Source of the DNA: G963665215 sp963665215 | GTDB lineage: Bacteria > Chloroflexota > Dehalococcoidia > Lucifugimonadales > CAUZJF01 | Direction: 5' to 3' | Length of the DNA stretch: 64,000 nt | Assembly: GCA_963665215.2 (NCBI GenBank) | Contig: CAXXWW010000014.1 | Span: 62,001-126,000, forward strand | Shown: one piece after another, positions 34,421 to 42,381 of the stretch | Position numbering within the stretch: position 1 is the first letter of the stretch | Layout of the letters: every line of letters begins with the position of its first letter | Translations under genes and position numbers: made by a program | The notes under the pieces: generated by a model | What the model was told of the DNA's origin: nothing | Seen by the model: the letters and a program-made list of their open reading frames with translations, nothing else | Databases searched by the model: none

Positions 34421-34780
34421 GCAGGGAGCGCGACCGTCCATGACTGTCTCCCTGAGTCCCGATTTGTCGGGACGAAGGGTCTGGGGCGGTCAGAGGGGAA
34501 GAATCATCTTGGTTGCCTGGCGGGCTGTTGGAATACGGGGTGTGCAGAGGGGCGAAGCCCCTTTGCCGGGAGTCTGAGGGTGTCCCTCAGATATGGTTTC
34601 TTCCCCCTTCCTGGCCAGGAAGGGGGACAGGGGGATGGTCGAAAGAATTCTTCAGCACTCTGTTCGGGAGTGCAGAGGGGGTATAGCCCCCGGCGCCTGT
34701 CCTGAGCCTGCCGAAGGGCAAGGGGTATGGGGGAATCACCCTAACCCCCAGCGCGGGTGGGCGGGAAAAAGGAGAAGGCA
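34421..34780. repeat. Tandem dispersed repeats between trpE and trpG
   Basis: A full repeat unit (about 34520-34665): GGTGTGCAGAGGGGCGAAGC, CCGGGAGTCTGAGGGTGTCC, the palindrome CCCCCTTCCTGGCCAGGAAG, GGGGGATGGTCGAAAG and TTCTTCAGCACTC. A second partial unit follows (to about 34770) with the CCTGTCCTGAGCCTGCCGAA core. A small inverted pair GAGTCCCGATTTGTCGGGAC lies at the left. No gene is present in these 360 bases. Confidence 0.7.
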
Positions 34781-35344
34781 GTGCTCCTACTCATAGACAA
34801 CTACGACAGCTTCACCTACAACCTTTACCAGTACCTATCCGAGCTGGGCGCCCAGGTGTATGTCGTGCGGAACGACCAGACCAGCATCGAGGAGATCGGC
34901 CGCATGGCGCCGGAGAAGATCGTCGTCTCGCCGGGACCGTGCACTCCCGAGAAGGCCGGCATCTCGACCGAGGTGGTCCGCCACTTTGGAAGCCTAACCC
35001 CGACTCTCGGTGTCTGCCTGGGCCACCAGTGCGTCGGCTACAGCTACGGGGGGGACGTGGGGCCGGCGGGGGAGATAATGCACGGCAAGGTGTCTTTGAT
35101 ACACCACGACGGCAGGGGGCTGTTCAAGGGCTTGCCGGACCCGTTCGAGGCGATCCGCTACCACTCCCTGGCCGTCCACCGCGAGGGCCTGCCCGAGGAC
35201 TTGGAGGTGACCGCCTGGACCGACAACGGTATCATCATGGGCGTGCGGCACAAGAGGCATCCCGTCGAGGGCATCCAGTTCCACCCCGAGTCGATCATGA
35301 CCAGGGTGGGCAAGGACATCCTGCGCAACTTCCTGGAGATGTAG
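34781..35344 (+). CDS. trpG: Anthranilate synthase component II (glutamine amidotransferase)
   Basis: 187 residues from GTG 34781, six bases after AAAGGAG. Class I amidotransferase: IDNYDSFTYNLYQYL at the N-terminus, the oxyanion strand VVSPGPCTPEKAG near 52, the nucleophile in LGVCLGHQCVGY (Cys near 79) and the His-Glu pair in GIQFHPESIMT near 170. It supplies ammonia to TrpE. The next open frame is a transposase-like gene, not trpD. Confidence 0.95.
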   Translation: MLLLIDNYDSFTYNLYQYLSELGAQVYVVRNDQTSIEEIGRMAPEKIVVSPGPCTPEKAGISTEVVRHFGSLTPTLGVCLGHQCVGYSYGGDVGPAGEIMHGKVSLIHHDGRGLFKGLPDPFEAIRYHSLAVHREGLPEDLEVTAWTDNGIIMGVRHKRHPVEGIQFHPESIMTRVGKDILRNFLEM

Positions 35345-35354
35345 GAGGTTACAG

Positions 35355-35897
35355 GTGGCGGTGCGCCATGACGCTCAGCGCCGTTCCATACGGTTGGAGG
35401 GCTACGACTACTCGCGGCCTGGGGCCTATTTCGTGACGCTGTGCACGCACAACCGCGAGTGTCTGTTCGGAGAAATCGCCGACGACACCATGCTATTGAA
35501 TTCATACGGCCAGATCGCAGAGGAGGAATGGCTTCGGAGCGCTGAGATACGGGCAGAGGTGGAGATGGACGTGTTCGTGGTGATGCCCAATCATGTTCAT
35601 GGCATCGTCTGGATGAAAGAACGCGGTGCTGTGGATGCCGCGCAGTGGGCGCACGGCCGTGCGCCCCTACGGCGTCAACGAAGATCGCTAGGTTCATTGG
35701 TCGCTGGCTTCAAGTCCGGCGTAACCAGACGCGTAAACGCTTTACGTTGCTCGCCGGGTGGACGCGTCTGGCAGCGCAACTACTACGAACGGATTGTCAG
35801 GGACGAAGGCGAACTGGAGCGCATCCGTCAGTACATCATTGATAACCCGATTCGCTGGGCGCTCGACGACAACAATCCCGCCAACCTCAACCGGTAG
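35355..35897 (+). CDS. REP-associated tyrosine transposase (RAYT, Y1/HUH family)
   Basis: 180 residues. The N-terminus RRSIRLEGYDYSRPGAYFVT and the HUH metal-binding motif in VVMPNHVHGIVW (about residue 78) are typical of RAYT/TnpA-REP proteins. The catalytic tyrosine is likely in WQRNYYERIVRDEGELERIR near 137. REP-like palindromes with GGGCGCACGG arms lie inside the gene and directly after its stop codon. RAYTs are domesticated or semi-domesticated relatives of IS200 that process REP hairpins. It sits in the trp cluster on the same strand. Confidence 0.9.
   Translation: MAVRHDAQRRSIRLEGYDYSRPGAYFVTLCTHNRECLFGEIADDTMLLNSYGQIAEEEWLRSAEIRAEVEMDVFVVMPNHVHGIVWMKERGAVDAAQWAHGRAPLRRQRRSLGSLVAGFKSGVTRRVNALRCSPGGRVWQRNYYERIVRDEGELERIRQYIIDNPIRWALDDNNPANLNR
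35647..35668. repeat. REP-like palindrome inside the RAYT gene
   Basis: GGGCGCACGGCCGTGCGCCC is a perfect palindrome followed by CTACGGCG. It encodes the AHGRAPLRR stretch of the RAYT protein and matches the palindrome after the stop codon. Confidence 0.75.
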
Positions 35898-35916
35898 GGG
35901 CGCACGGCGTGCGCCC
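35898..35916. repeat. REP-like palindrome after the RAYT stop codon
   Basis: GGGCGCACGGCGTGCGCCC starts at the base after the TAG. Together with the internal copy it gives the pair of hairpins usually found next to RAYT genes. The PPOX fragment begins at its right edge. Confidence 0.75.
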
Positions 35917-36157
35917 TCGGTCGGTGCTGACCGTCGTGGACAGCGTTGGATACGGCACGCCCCTGATGGTGAGAGGCACTGCCGAGCTGGTCGAGGAGGG
36001 AGCGGCGGAGGCCACGGTCAGGATGGCGACGCGGTACGAGGGGGAAGAGCGAGGCAAGAGAGTCGCCGCGGAGCTTATCGCCTACGCCCAGGGGATCGGG
36101 CGCCCGCGGGTGATAATCCGGATCACGCCCGAGCGGATACGCCACGGAGAGGCATAG
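35909..36157 (+). pseudogene. 5'-truncated PPOX-type (F420/FMN-binding split-barrel) gene
   Basis: 82 codons that read like the C-terminal half of pyridoxamine-5'-phosphate-oxidase-like proteins: VRGTAELVEEGAAEATVRMA, then TRYEGEERGKR and a closing RPRVIIRITPERIR. The N-terminal flavin-binding half is missing, and the fragment starts in the REP palindrome, so insertion of the RAYT/REP unit or a linked deletion removed the 5' part. No ribosome site is visible. It could still be expressed from the trp transcript but is unlikely to be active. Confidence 0.55.
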
Positions 36158-36164
36158 TTCTCCC

Positions 36165-36228
36165 TCCCCTTGTGGGAGGGAGCTAGAGGGAGGGGGAGCT
36201 TCACCCTCACCTAACCCCTCCCGCCAAG
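36165..36228. repeat. Inverted-repeat block upstream of trpD
   Basis: CTCCCTCCCCTTGTGGGAGG forms a hairpin, followed by GAGCTAGAGGGAGGGGG and CACCCTCACCTAACCCCTCC. It is a different repeat type from the CCTGAGCC family. Confidence 0.5.
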
Positions 36229-36322
36229 GACGTGGGATACGCTTCGAGTCCAGACCGTCATGTCTGGCCGAAGCTGGCGGCAGATACTCGTTGCAGGACA
36301 GGCAATTACAACGGAGGACCCG

Positions 36323-37336
36323 ATGATGCGCGAAGCGATTGACGCCCTGGTGAGGGGCGAGTCCCTGTCCATGGACGCCGCCGCCCAGGCGATGAACGAG
36401 ATAATGAGCGGGGAGGCGACGCCCGCCCAGTTCGGCGCCTTCGTCACGGCCCTGCGCCTGAAGGGGGAGACTCCCGACGAGGTCGCCGGCATGGCCCGGG
36501 TCATGCGGGACAAGTCCCTGCATGTCAGCGTCGAGGGGCCCCTGGTCGACACCTGCGGCACCGGTGGGGACGCGTCCGGCACGTTCAATATCTCCACCAC
36601 CGCCGGTTTCGTGGTGGCGGGCGCCGGCGTAAAGGTCGCCAAGCACGGCAACCGCGCCATGTCGGGCTCCTGTGGCAGCGCCGACGTCCTCGAAGCTCTA
36701 GGCGTGAAGATCGACCTCGGCCCTGAGGAAGTCGAGAGGTGCCTGGAGGAGGTCGGCTTTGGGTTCATGTTCGCCCAGGTGTTTCATCCGTCCATGCGGT
36801 TCGCGGCGGGCCCGCGCAGGGAGATAGGGATTCGGACCGTGTTCAACATCCTGGGGCCGCTGACCAATCCCGCCGGGGCGAGGGCGCAGCTCATCGGGGT
36901 GGCCGATCCCGCCGTCGGCGAGATCATGGCGACGGTGCTGGGCAGGCTCGGCAGCTCTCACGCCCTGGTCGTGTACGGGCTCGACGGCCTCGACGAGCTA
37001 ACCCTGGGCGACGCAACCCGGGTCTGGGAGCTTAAAGACGGTGATGTGTCGTCGTATACGGTCACGCCGGAGGAGCTGGGCTTTAGCCGGGTGTCGCGCG
37101 ACGAGCTTCATATCGGCGGAGCCGAGGAAGCCGCCGGCATGCTGCGAGGTGTGCTGCAAGGCTCGCAGGGGGCCGCCCGTGACGTGGTCCTCGTCAACGC
37201 CGCCGCCGCACTACTGGCCGCCGACAGGGTGGCCACGCTCGTCGAAGGGGTTGCCGTGGCCGAGGAGTCCATCGACACTGGCCGCGCAATGGGCGTGCTG
37301 GATGCGCTGATACGGTTGAGCCAGAGGCTGGGATAG
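36323..37336 (+). CDS. trpD: Anthranilate phosphoribosyltransferase
   Basis: 337 residues from ATG 36323, which follows CGGAGG; a longer frame to 36260 has no ribosome site. The PRPP-binding loop is VDTCGTGGDASGTFNIST near 74-91 and the second conserved stretch is KHGNRAMSGSCGSADVLEALG near 103. The C-terminal half contains FAQVFHPSMRFAAGPRREIG and FNILGPLTNPAGA, both typical. It transfers phosphoribose to anthranilate. Confidence 0.96.
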   Translation: MMREAIDALVRGESLSMDAAAQAMNEIMSGEATPAQFGAFVTALRLKGETPDEVAGMARVMRDKSLHVSVEGPLVDTCGTGGDASGTFNISTTAGFVVAGAGVKVAKHGNRAMSGSCGSADVLEALGVKIDLGPEEVERCLEEVGFGFMFAQVFHPSMRFAAGPRREIGIRTVFNILGPLTNPAGARAQLIGVADPAVGEIMATVLGRLGSSHALVVYGLDGLDELTLGDATRVWELKDGDVSSYTVTPEELGFSRVSRDELHIGGAEEAAGMLRGVLQGSQGAARDVVLVNAAAALLAADRVATLVEGVAVAEESIDTGRAMGVLDALIRLSQRLG

Positions 37337-37374
37337 CGGCCCTCGATAATCGCTCTGCATGGAGGATATGGGCC

Positions 37375-38331
37375 ATGAGAGGGAAGCTGGAGAAGCGACC
37401 CTACGGGAAGACGGGCGAGCAGGTGAGCGTTCTCGGGCTGGGGGGCGGCTCCTTGGCGAAATACTCCCACGAGGAGGGAGTCGCCACCGTTCGCAGGGCC
37501 CTCGAGCTTGGTATTAGCTACTTCGATACCTCCCCTTTGTACGGGCGCGGTGCTTCGCAGCTGGTCCTGGGCGAGGCGCTGGAGGGCCGGTCCGAGAGGT
37601 ACCTCCTGGCGACCAAGGTCGGCCATTTGTCCGCTGCGCCAAGGTTCCGCTCGCGCGACGCGATAAGAACGCAGATCGACGAGAACCTGCGGCTGTTGCG
37701 CCGCGACAGCGTCGACATCCTGCAGGTACACGAGGCTGACTGGCACTGGTGGTGGACCGACACGCCTCAAGAGAAGATGCGAGCACCACTCGATCCCGGC
37801 TCCGATTATGACGGCTCGCCGGTCTTGGACGTGCTGCGAGAGGCAAGGTCGGAGGGGCGCTGCCGCTACATCGGCATCACCGCAAACGACTCCGATAAGC
37901 TGGGGCAAGTGCTGCGCCGCGTGGACGTCGATACGTGCCTTTCGGCCTTTGGCTACGACATGCTGCGGCGAGGCACACGTCGCGACGTAATGCCCGTGGC
38001 GCGCAAGGCACGCGTGGCGATGATACTGGGTGGGGTCCTGTCGGGCCTTCACGATACAGCCGTGCACCCGGAATGGCTGACGACTCCGCCCCCGTGGATG
38101 ACGCCGGAGATGCGTGTCGGTTTTGAAGGGTTCTACCAGGTCCAGAGACAGTGCGGCCTCTCGCTAGTCGAGCTAACCCTGCGGTATCTACTCGCCGATC
38201 GGGACGTGAGCACGGTGCTGGTGGGCGCCGCCAGCCCGGCGGAGATCGAAGAGAGCGTCGAGGCCGCGGCGAAGGGTCTCCTTCCCGCGGAGCTTCACGA
38301 TTCCATCGAGGCCCTGGGCACGCCTGTCTGA
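37375..38331 (+). CDS. Aldo/keto reductase located in the trp cluster
   Basis: 318 residues. AKR motifs: ELGISYFDTSPLYGRGASQ near 41-60 (catalytic Asp and Tyr), LATKVGHL near 77 (Lys) and LQVHEADWHW near 112 (His). A C-terminal STVLVGAASPAEIEESVEAA makes the cofactor site. The DxxVEP-like loop is extended by a WHWWWTDTPQEKM insert. It resembles L-fucose/D-threo-aldose dehydrogenase-type AKRs. No AKR is known in tryptophan synthesis, so its place between trpD and trpC is either passive co-transcription or a link to another pathway. Confidence 0.88.
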   Translation: MRGKLEKRPYGKTGEQVSVLGLGGGSLAKYSHEEGVATVRRALELGISYFDTSPLYGRGASQLVLGEALEGRSERYLLATKVGHLSAAPRFRSRDAIRTQIDENLRLLRRDSVDILQVHEADWHWWWTDTPQEKMRAPLDPGSDYDGSPVLDVLREARSEGRCRYIGITANDSDKLGQVLRRVDVDTCLSAFGYDMLRRGTRRDVMPVARKARVAMILGGVLSGLHDTAVHPEWLTTPPPWMTPEMRVGFEGFYQVQRQCGLSLVELTLRYLLADRDVSTVLVGAASPAEIEESVEAAAKGLLPAELHDSIEALGTPV

Positions 38332-38391
38332 CCGGACGCCCACAGGCCGGAAAGATTGGGACCGGGTCGCGTTTTTGGGGGTCGTCGCACG

Positions 38392-39195
38392 ATGAGTTCT
38401 CCGGGGGGCAACACCCCCGACATCCTGAAAGAGATAGTCGCGGCCAAGCGTCGGGAGGTGGAGCGCCTCAAGCAGGAGGTGGCGCTCCCGGAGCTCGAGA
38501 GGCGGATCGAAGGACAGCCGCCCCCGCTCAACCTGTCCGGCGCCCTCATGGGCGACTCCGTGCGCGTCATCGCCGAGGTGAAGAAGGCCTCGCCCGCCAG
38601 GGGGCTCCTAAGGCCGGGCTTCGACCCCGCATCTCTGGCTAAGGCCTACGCCGGCAACGGGGCGGCGGCGGTGTCGGTGCTCACCAACGCCGACCACTTC
38701 CAGGGGACAATCGAGGATATGTCGGTGGTGCGCACCGTCGCGGGCCCTCTGGGGCTCCCGGTGCTGCGCAAGGAGTTCATCTTTGATCCCTACCAGGTGT
38801 ACGAGTCCCGCGCATTTGGGGCCGACGCCCTGCTGCTGGTTGTCAGCATACTGGCGCCGCGCACCCTGTCGGAGTTGCTGAGGCTGTCCCAAGGCCTCTG
38901 GATGCAGTGCCTGGTGGAGGTGCATGACGAGGAAGAGGTGAAGGTCGCTCTGGACGCCGGCGCCGAGATAGTCGGTATCAATAACAGGGACCTCCGCACC
39001 TTCGTGGCCGACTTGGGGGTCACCGAGCGGCTGGCCTCTCTCGTCCCGCCGGACAAGATAGTCGTCAGCGAAAGCGGCATCCACAACCGGGAGGACGTTC
39101 TGCGTGTAGAGAGGGCTGGCGCCCGCGCCGTCCTGGTCGGCGAGGCGCTGGTCACCGCTCCGGACCCCGGGGCGAAGCTGCGGGAGCTGCTATGA
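38392..39195 (+). CDS. trpC: Indole-3-glycerol phosphate synthase
   Basis: 267 residues from ATG 38392. TIM barrel with the expected active-site segments: EIVAAKRREVERLKQ at the N-terminus, VIAEVKKASPARGLL near 59, SVLTNADHFQGT near 95, VLRKEFIFDPYQVYESRAFG near 124, LVEVHDEEEV near 176, VGINNRDLRTF near 197 and VSESGIHNREDV near 224. It closes the indole ring in the fourth step of the pathway. Its TGA overlaps the ATG of trpF. Confidence 0.96.
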   Translation: MSSPGGNTPDILKEIVAAKRREVERLKQEVALPELERRIEGQPPPLNLSGALMGDSVRVIAEVKKASPARGLLRPGFDPASLAKAYAGNGAAAVSVLTNADHFQGTIEDMSVVRTVAGPLGLPVLRKEFIFDPYQVYESRAFGADALLLVVSILAPRTLSELLRLSQGLWMQCLVEVHDEEEVKVALDAGAEIVGINNRDLRTFVADLGVTERLASLVPPDKIVVSESGIHNREDVLRVERAGARAVLVGEALVTAPDPGAKLRELL

Positions 39196-39869
39196 CGAAG
39201 CTCAAGATATGCGGGCTCCGGGACCTAGACAGTGCCCTCGCGGCCGCCGAGGCCGGCGCCGACTTCCTGGGTTTCAATTTCGTCCCTGGGGTACGCCGGC
39301 AGCTTTCCAGCGAGCGTGCAAAGGCCATCATCATCGACTATCGCCGTAGGCGTGGAGAAAACGGCCCGCGGCTGGTGGGCATCTTCGCCGACCAGCCTCT
39401 GGACGAGGTCAACCGCACGGTCGAGGGTTGCGGACTGGACCTGGCACAGCTATGCGGCGACGAGCCCCCTGAATACTGGCGCGGACTGTCGGTGCAGGTC
39501 ATCAAGCAGATAAAGGTCCGTGACCGCGACCCCCTGGAGGAGGTTATTCCCGAGACGTTGCGTCGGGTGGGGCAGGTGGTCGCCCGCGGGCACCTGGCCA
39601 TGCTGGACAGGCACGAGGCCGGCTCGCTCGGCGGCACCGGGCGCACCTTTGACTGGAGCATCGCGGCCCCCGTCGCCAGGCGGCATGAGCTCATGCTGGC
39701 CGGTGGGCTCACCCCGGAGAACGTCGGCCGGGCAGTCGAAACGGTGGCCCCATGGGGTGTGGACGTGTCCAGCGGAGTAGAGACCGGTGGCGTCAAGGAC
39801 GTGGGCAAGATCGCGGCCTTCGCCCGGGCGCTCAGAAGGGCGGACGAGCGCGACAGCAGACCCGTCTAG
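39192..39869 (+). CDS. trpF: Phosphoribosylanthranilate isomerase
   Basis: 225 residues, ATGA overlap with trpC. TrpF barrel with LKICGLRDLDSALAAAEAGA (catalytic Cys near 7), LGFNFVPGVRR, GIFADQPLDEV, LAQLCGDEPPEY, LAGGLTPENVG and a C-terminal GVDVSSGVETGGVKD phosphate site. It catalyses the Amadori rearrangement before TrpC. The operon ends here in this window: no trpB or trpA follows. Confidence 0.96.
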   Translation: MTKLKICGLRDLDSALAAAEAGADFLGFNFVPGVRRQLSSERAKAIIIDYRRRRGENGPRLVGIFADQPLDEVNRTVEGCGLDLAQLCGDEPPEYWRGLSVQVIKQIKVRDRDPLEEVIPETLRRVGQVVARGHLAMLDRHEAGSLGGTGRTFDWSIAAPVARRHELMLAGGLTPENVGRAVETVAPWGVDVSSGVETGGVKDVGKIAAFARALRRADERDSRPV

Positions 39870-39896
39870 GCACTGCGCTCATCTCAAGAAGCGTTT

Positions 39897-40985
39897 TCAG
39901 CGGGGCTCGTATCTGGGAGACTGAGGAGCGCGGTCGCGGTCGAGCCTGAGCCTGCACCCCTCGAGCGGGAGCTCTACCCTGGCCCCGCCGCTCCGGTGGG
40001 ACTCGATGAACGCAAAGATCAGCTCGGCGCCGGCCCGGGCCACACGCACGCCGCCCCTGGTCGGCTCGCCCGTGTCCAAGGCGTTCACCAGGTCCTCGAC
40101 GATCTTCAGTGACGTGCTGGCGCGCTGGTAGCGAGGGAATCGCCCGGGCACAAGCACCGGCTGGCCCCTGAAGTCTACCCCGTCTTGGCGGCGCAACTGC
40201 CAGATTAGCCCGTCGCGCAACGATGTGAGCACGCCTCGCTCGCAGATGGCCTCGAACTCGTCTCTACGCCCGGTCTGCAGGGCGTACGCTGTCACACCGT
40301 CTTCAAACTGGATGATGCCGTGCCCCACGGGGTCCTTGATTAACCTGTCGCCCTCTATGGCCTGGTCGCCGTCGGTCAGGTGAGCCTGGACCCAGGCCAC
40401 GGGGCGGTCGCTATTGAGGCGCAGGACCAGGTCGAAGTAGTGGCTGGCCATGGTGAACAGCCCGCCATCTTCATGGACGATGACGGTCTTGAGGGCGCCC
40501 AGCCGGCCGCTGTCGATGACCTCCTTCATCTTGTCGTAGCCCGGGTGCCAGCGCCGGTTGGCGCCCAGGTTAAAGGCCACCCCATTGCGTTCGACGGCTT
40601 CGACCATCGCGTCGGCCTCGTCCAGCGACGCCGACATCGCCTTCTCGGCGTAGATCGCCCTGACGCCGTGCTCTACCGCGTAGATGACGATCTCGGCCCG
40701 GTGCTCGGGCTGTGTGGCCACGCCGACGATCTCCGGCCGCTCCCTATCTATCAGCTCCCGGTAGTCGACGTACTGCCGCTCCTTTGGAACATGGTAGAGC
40801 TTCCCGAACTCCTCCATGACGTCCACGCGCAGGTCGGAGCAGGCCACCAGGTCCACCCTCTCACTGGCGTAGAACGACGCCCCGTGTGAGTAGGGCAGCA
40901 CTATGGTGGGCGAGCCCACCACCTCGTTATCGATGAAGCCGCCCATACGGCTGCATCCGATCACCGCGGCGCGATACCTTTTCAC
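39897..40985 (-). CDS. Gfo/Idh/MocA-family oxidoreductase, copy 2
   Basis: 362 residues from GTG 40985, convergent with trpF. It is about 90 percent identical to the protein at 10579 with scattered changes (for example FIDNEVVGSPTIVLPY against FLENELVGSPTVVLPF, and one extra Arg in WQLRRQDGV). Rossmann start YRAAVIGCSRMGGF and EKAMSAS signature are conserved. Its leader region is also similar to that of copy 1. The frame is intact, so both copies are probably expressed. Confidence 0.88.
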   Translation of the reverse strand: MKRYRAAVIGCSRMGGFIDNEVVGSPTIVLPYSHGASFYASERVDLVACSDLRVDVMEEFGKLYHVPKERQYVDYRELIDRERPEIVGVATQPEHRAEIVIYAVEHGVRAIYAEKAMSASLDEADAMVEAVERNGVAFNLGANRRWHPGYDKMKEVIDSGRLGALKTVIVHEDGGLFTMASHYFDLVLRLNSDRPVAWVQAHLTDGDQAIEGDRLIKDPVGHGIIQFEDGVTAYALQTGRRDEFEAICERGVLTSLRDGLIWQLRRQDGVDFRGQPVLVPGRFPRYQRASTSLKIVEDLVNALDTGEPTRGGVRVARAGAELIFAFIESHRSGGARVELPLEGCRLRLDRDRAPQSPRYEPR

Positions 40986-41138
40986 TCTCAACCCCTTCTT
41001 GAAGTTAGCTGCGGCTGAAGACCGGGAGCGTGGCCGGGAGCCCGGGCCTGCCCCGGCGGCGGTTAATACGCTAGCACAGACGGATACTCGGCTCAAACAT
41101 CGCATGCCGGCTCCCCGTCGGACCCCGACGATTTTTCC

Positions 41139-41168
41139 TTGACAGCCCGGCGACAGATGCCATAGTCT
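41139..41168 (+). promoter_or_regulatory. Promoter of the VOC gene
   Basis: TTGACA (41139-41144), an 18-bp spacer and TAGTCT (41163-41168), 45 bases before the start codon at 41213. Confidence 0.6.
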
Positions 41169-41212
41169 GTCCGAGCGGCTTCAATCGCCCATTCCTCAGG
41201 AGGTACACTTCG

Positions 41213-41605
41213 ATGGCTTACGAGTTTGACCACGTACACCTCAAATCGGCCGATCCGGGGGCGACGGCTGACTGGTATGTCAAGGCCTTCAACTTCAAGA
41301 TCGTCAGCGACGCCGTGCGGACTTACGGGGACCGGTTCGTCCGGTGCGAGACGCCCGATGGCATCGTGGTCAACATCTCCGGCGCCAGGACCGACGAAAA
41401 AATGGGCGATGGCGACGCCGGCGCGCACTGGGGCCTGGAGCACTTTGGGATCAAGGTCGACGACATGAATGCGGAGATCGAGCGCCTCACCGGGCTTGGG
41501 GCAGAGCTCATGGAGGGCCCTATAGACGTTCCCAACGGGCCCCTCATCGCGTTCATAAAGGCCCCCGTCGACGTCCGCATAGAGCTGCTCCAGTGGGACA
41601 GATGA
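41213..41605 (+). CDS. VOC-family (glyoxalase-like) protein
   Basis: 130 residues forming one vicinal-oxygen-chelate module. The opening EFDHVHLKSADPGATADWY supplies a metal-ligand His. A second is likely in GLEHFGIKVDDM and the closing IELLQWD supplies Glu. Such proteins act as lyases, isomerases or dioxygenases on small substrates. Methylmalonyl-CoA epimerase belongs to this superfamily, but the motif context does not allow that assignment. AGGAGG precedes the ATG. Confidence 0.85.
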   Translation: MAYEFDHVHLKSADPGATADWYVKAFNFKIVSDAVRTYGDRFVRCETPDGIVVNISGARTDEKMGDGDAGAHWGLEHFGIKVDDMNAEIERLTGLGAELMEGPIDVPNGPLIAFIKAPVDVRIELLQWDR

Positions 41606-41700
41606 CCGTTGGGGGATGCGGCAGCCCCTGCATCCCCAAGTGTTTCTCGTCCCCCGGATGTTGGGGTGGGGCGAACCCGCTCGACGGATAGGCTGGGACA

Positions 41701-42243
41701 ATGGGGAGAGAAGCTAGAGGGCCGCTCGCGAAACTCCCGATGCTCTCCAGGATGGTGGGGGCGGGACTTCTGGACCGGCACACATTCGAGGAAGTATCTA
41801 ACGACAACTCCGTTACCATTCAGGCGGTGGCAGTCGTGGCGCTGGCCGCGATGGCCATTGGGTTTGCACTCGGCCCTGGGTTGACGATCCCCATAGGGTT
41901 CGTTATTTATTGGGTAAGCTGGTGGGGGGTCTGGGTATTCCTGTTCTATCTGCTGGGCCCGGCGTTGCTCAATGTCTCGAATTCCGACGCGCTACTGGGC
42001 CAGTTCGGACGTGCCACGGGTTTTGCGCAGGCGCCCGCGGTCTTGATCGTTTTCTATGGCGTCATTCCAGGGCCTGTACAGACCCTGCATCTGGTCATAT
42101 TTATCACAGTCGCCCTGTGGTGGTTCGCGGCCCTCACTGTAGCGGTCCGCCAGGTCCTAAAATTACGGTCGGGTCTCCGGGCCGCCGCGGCAGCGAGCAC
42201 ATTTATTGTCCCGACGATCCTCATAGACCTCTTTATCTCCTGA
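41701..42243 (+). CDS. YIP1-like integral membrane protein
   Basis: 180 residues with about five hydrophobic helices (AVAVVALAAMAIGFALGPGL, FVIYWVSWWGVWVFLFYLLG, FAQAPAVLIVFYGVIPGPV, LVIFITVALWWFAALTVAV and FIVPTILIDLFIS). The layout with a cytosolic N-terminus of 35 residues matches the bacterial Yip1 domain family. Role unknown. Confidence 0.7.
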   Translation: MGREARGPLAKLPMLSRMVGAGLLDRHTFEEVSNDNSVTIQAVAVVALAAMAIGFALGPGLTIPIGFVIYWVSWWGVWVFLFYLLGPALLNVSNSDALLGQFGRATGFAQAPAVLIVFYGVIPGPVQTLHLVIFITVALWWFAALTVAVRQVLKLRSGLRAAAAASTFIVPTILIDLFIS

Positions 42244-42381
42244 GGCAGCCGTGCCCCCCTGGCCGGTCATCGAGGTCGCTCGAGGCGTCCGCGGTCTGCG
42301 AGCGCGTGGGCGGCCACGCCTGCTTGGTGCCTTGCCCAGCCGCCGGATAGGGTGCATGCGTAAGGAGGCAGTGGGCTCAAG

